Source of the DNA: Loxodes magnus
Taxonomy: Eukaryota; Ciliophora; Karyorelictea; Loxodida; Loxodidae
Reading direction: 5' to 3'
Assembly (NCBI GenBank): GCA_946699065.1
Contig: CAMPDV010001265.1
Span: 1-64,000 of the forward strand
DNA: 64,000 nt
Shown: in pieces, positions 60,827 to 64,000 of the stretch
How the letters are laid out: each line of letters opens with the position of its first letter
Numbering within the stretch: position 1 is the first letter of the stretch
Program-made: the position numbers and the translations under genes
The notes under the pieces: generated by a model
The model's input: only the letters and a program-made list of their open reading frames with translations
Told to the model about the DNA's origin: nothing
Database searches by the model: none

Positions 60827-63800
60827 ATGAAATTCTTCGTACTATGCTGAGTACTTTATACTGTAGCGACTGGTTATACATGCATACATGATCATTTGAA
60901 CGTCAAAATTAAGAAGGTCAATACTTCTGAAAGCTTTCGTAACTTATAGACTGGGTAATCTGCTCCGATTAGAGTTCTATGAGATTATCAAGGAAGTCTA
61001 TCCTCTTCGACTGACGAGATTGATGTTTTTATAAAGGAAGTTTTAATTCCAGCTGCTGACAAATATTTTAGTGCTTTACTCAAAGTACGAAACCCCTATT
61101 CTTCCTTAAATTTAAATCCTTATGGAGGCGATTCATGTGTGGATATACAAATCCCTGAAAAGTACAATTAAGGGAGCTATAATTATGACGTTATTGTTTT
61201 TGTTACAGTTGAGACTAATTCTAAATAGTCATATATAGCTTGGGCATCTTCGTGCTTGACTGATAGTTTGAGCAGACCAATAGCTGGATAAATTAACTTC
61301 AATACTTATTATATTTCACCGGATAAGTGACTATCTGCTTATAGCACTGCTATTCATGAACTTACCCATTTGCTAGGCTTTAGCAGTTAATTTTACAATT
61401 ATTATACGAACCCAGCGACAGGTTCTCCATATACTACTTCAATTGTTTAGACTACGTAATTAAGAGGTAAAACTGTATCTCAGCTGAACTTGCCGACATT
61501 GAACGAAGCTGTTAGTGCCTAGTTTGGCTGCTCTAATGCTTATATGGAGCTTGAAGATTAAGGTGGAGAATAATCTACTGGTTCTCATTGGAAAGGTAGG
61601 TTTGTATATAATGAATACATGGTGAGCACTGACATGCCTTATCCCTTAGTTAGTAATTTAACTTTAGCTCTGTTTTATGATATGGGATGATACATTCCAA
61701 ACTGATCAATGGCTGAGTTCTTAGAATTTGGTTATAAATAAGGTTGCAATTTTTTTACTTAAGCATGCGCTATAAAAGGAACATTACCCTAACCTTAATT
61801 TGAAGAATTTTGCACAGATGGAGACTAATTTTGTTGCACGTCTGATAGATATTATATTGGAAAATGTGTGTCAGCAACTTATAATTCCAATTTACCATTA
61901 GCTCTCTAGTATTGGACTGATCCTAAATAAGGTGGAATTTACGATTTCATAGATTACTGTCCTATTACTGTAGGCTACTAAAATTCAAATTGTAAGGGAT
62001 AAGCTGATTAGTTCTATTAGCCTCTAACCATAAATGATGAATATCTTGGATCTACTTCAAGATGCTATAAAGGAACAAAGTAAGGCAAAGATACTGCTTT
62101 TTGCTTCAAAACTTCTTGTTCAAATTTAGGCATAATTACTTTAAGTTTCAATAGCGGCACATCTATTTAATGTCCTCCAGGAAGTACAATAAATCATCCT
62201 ACTAAGCAAGATATAAAAATTATCTGCCCTAGCAAATAAGAAGTAATATGCAAATCAGTCCAGGATGAATATAATTGCCCATCTAATTGCTTACTATGTT
62301 CAAACGAAGGTTCTTTATGTTACGAGTGCTAAAATGATTATATTTTGAATAACAATTAATGTAAAAAATGTACCCAATACAGTTATAATAGTTAATGTGT
62401 CGATTCCTGCCCAAAAGAAGCTCCTTATATCTAAAATTCATTATGCGTATCTAATTGTACAGTCTATTTGTTGTAATCTAACAATACATGCTACGATTAA
62501 TGTCCACCAGGAACCCAAGCATGTCAAGGATTTTGTCTTAGTTCTTGCTCAAATGAATTACATATTTACTTCTAGAATGGAGAATAAACTTCACTTTAAG
62601 AAGATTAAGGTGGAATCATAGTCCTAGTAATCGAAGATGCTAAATAATAGTCTCATACTATCAGATGAAACCTTAAATAAACAAATGAAAGATATAGAAA
62701 CTTAAAAGATATCGAGATTTTGATTTTTGGAAATCCTGTTTCCATTTCTAACGATAAGAAAGTAATAACTATTAAGCCTTAAACACTTTTATAAGCACAC
62801 TGGTATTATATTAACACTACTGTAGATTCCAAATATCAAGCATATATTAACGTTAGCATAGTGAAGGAAAAAATAAAAGTTCTTATTCAAGGAGACAAGA
62901 TAAGAGAATTACTTAATTCTGATTCAATGATTCTAGTAGCAAACGCATCTGATTCCACTCAATTATCCTTTTAATACGACTGAAGTTGCAAGTTTTATAC
63001 AATCAGTCTGACTTAAATCTAAAACAAATAAGATACTGATCTTTTAAATGTGAAATGTAACGTTTCTAAATAATCCTGGATTGATATAAAAGGATCAGAT
63101 TATCCCTCAGGATACATTTACCAGTTCATAGTAAAAGCTACTGCTACTGATGGTAGAAGTTCTCAAGAATATGTTTTTGTTAATGTAACAAAAGCTTTAT
63201 AATACCCTATCTAAATCTATTTAGTTGATTACTCTTTTAATATTATAGATGCGCAGACAGTGCTAAACATGTACGGAGTAATTCTCAATAGCAGTATTAT
63301 AGTATAGTCTGTTTCATGGAGTTAAAAGCCAGGAAAGATTCAAGATTCTGTGATATCATCAATTAACTCTCTTTATATCTAAATAGACGGTACAAAGCTA
63401 ATTCAAGGAAATAACTATAATTTTACTCTTCAGGTTAAAGATTCCTAAGGGAAAGGATGATCTAGCACTAAACGAGTTTATGTTAATTGAGCCCCAAGTG
63501 TTGGTGCTTTTGATATAACTCCTCAGAATGGAAATGCGTGAAGTACAAGTTTTAATCTGAATGTTGCAGACTGCTAAGATCCCGAAGGTGACTTTCCTTT
63601 ACAATACCAATTTTTTTACCTAAAAGATGATAAAGAATTTTTTTTAACTTAATCCTAAAAAGACGGTTAGAAAAGTCTGCAGTTACCTCAAGGTGAGGGA
63701 AGTTAGAATAAATTGGCAGTTGGTGCTTATGTATTTGATTGGTTAAAAGCTTATAGTAGGGTGCTAAAGTATGTAACTGTCTAAAGTTCAAGTCAAAACT

Positions 63801-64000
63801 TAACTCAGCAACTACAACTTTTAGACTCACAAAATTTTGACACGAATATCGAAGCTTAAAACTTCCTCCATAATATAGCTGAATAAATTTCTAAAGAGTT
63901 CTAAAAGGTTTCTACTGAAGATATGATAGATTACTTGAATTTCCTATCTTCAAAAGTCAGTAATCAAGATGAATTTTCAATAGCGCTTTCCAGCTTAACA
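60827..64000 (+). CDS. Leishmanolysin-family metalloprotease with Cys-rich and REJ-like regions (3' cut)
   Basis: Starts MKFFVLCWVLYTVATGYTC (signal peptide) at 60827 and is open for all 1,058 codons to the window end. It belongs to peptidase family M8 (GP63): zinc site HELTHLLGF (61355, residues 177-185), third His ligand in GSHWKGRFVYNEYMV and the Met-turn region LTLALFYDMGWY, whose Trp is encoded by TGA. A Cys-rich furin/EGF-like stretch (about 440-600; CPSNCLLCSNEGSLCYEC, CPPGTQACQGFC) and beta-sandwich sequence like REJ/PKD regions (ILVANASDSTQLSFQYDWSC; VKDSQGKGWSSTKRVYVNWA) follow. Typical M8 proteins are about 600 residues, so the C-terminal extension, probably ending in TM helices beyond the window, is unusual. 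Likely secreted or cell-surface. Confidence 0.85.

Noticed and set aside
1-64000. CRISPR array, telomere repeats, rRNA genes, bacterial operons or prophage
   Set aside because: No spaced short repeats, no terminal G/C-rich simple repeats, no rRNA-like GC-rich conserved segments; the code and protein families are ciliate.

Overview
The window reads as nuclear DNA of a ciliate that has reassigned stop codons. It is very AT-rich. Under the standard code almost nothing longer than 100 codons is open. If TAA and TAG are read as Gln and TGA as Trp, long recognisable proteins appear on both strands. TGA falls at conserved Trp positions (DMGWY of a leishmanolysin, GDWNAH of a retrotransposon endonuclease) and also seems to serve as the terminator. 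TAA/TAG=Gln with TGA both Trp and stop is the code described for karyorelicts such as Loxodes. A Condylostoma-like heterotrich is the alternative. I could not search databases, so the organism is inferred.

Layout: 1-7815 is the decayed 3' part of a large beta-helix/7-TM protein gene (copy 1). A minus-strand kelch gene fragment follows (8560-8920) and is cut by a frameshifted LINE retrotransposon (about 8921-14445). After an AT-rich gap comes the best gene of the window, 17048-26968, a single 9.9-kb frame. It encodes a roughly 3,306-residue secreted/membrane protein with a beta-helix, an acidic hinge, 25 Lin-12/Notch-type (LNR) repeats, a Cys-rich segment and about seven membrane spans. Next is a minus-strand unknown gene that appears split by a second LINE, which has an endonuclease but no reverse transcriptase (27163-31727).

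The middle is gene-poor: a small acidic/basic minus-strand gene (34172-34693), a possible unknown gene (36947-38647), an ankyrin plus multi-TM gene (40543-42183) and an overlapping kelch gene (42057-43031). Copy 2 of the beta-helix/7-TM gene spans 43834-52137. It is nearly identical to copy 1 but carries its own frameshifts. It is followed convergently by a longer kelch gene on the minus strand (52860-53879).

The right part holds, on the minus strand, a coiled-coil protein ending in an R-S-ExE ADP-ribosyltransferase domain (56080-58863). Just upstream and overlapping it by ATGA is an unknown 226-residue frame (58860-59540). On the plus strand is a leishmanolysin-family metalloprotease with Cys-rich and REJ-like regions, running off the window (60827-64000).

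Themes: several genes encode secreted or surface proteins starting MKF. One family (beta-helix + LNR + Cys-rich + 7 TM) has three members here, and an 8.9-kb block was duplicated. LINEs sit at the duplication edge and inside a gene. Coordinates of the clearest CDSs were checked for frame continuity by hand. Weak frames are flagged as such, because in AT-rich DNA with only TGA as stop almost any frame looks open.
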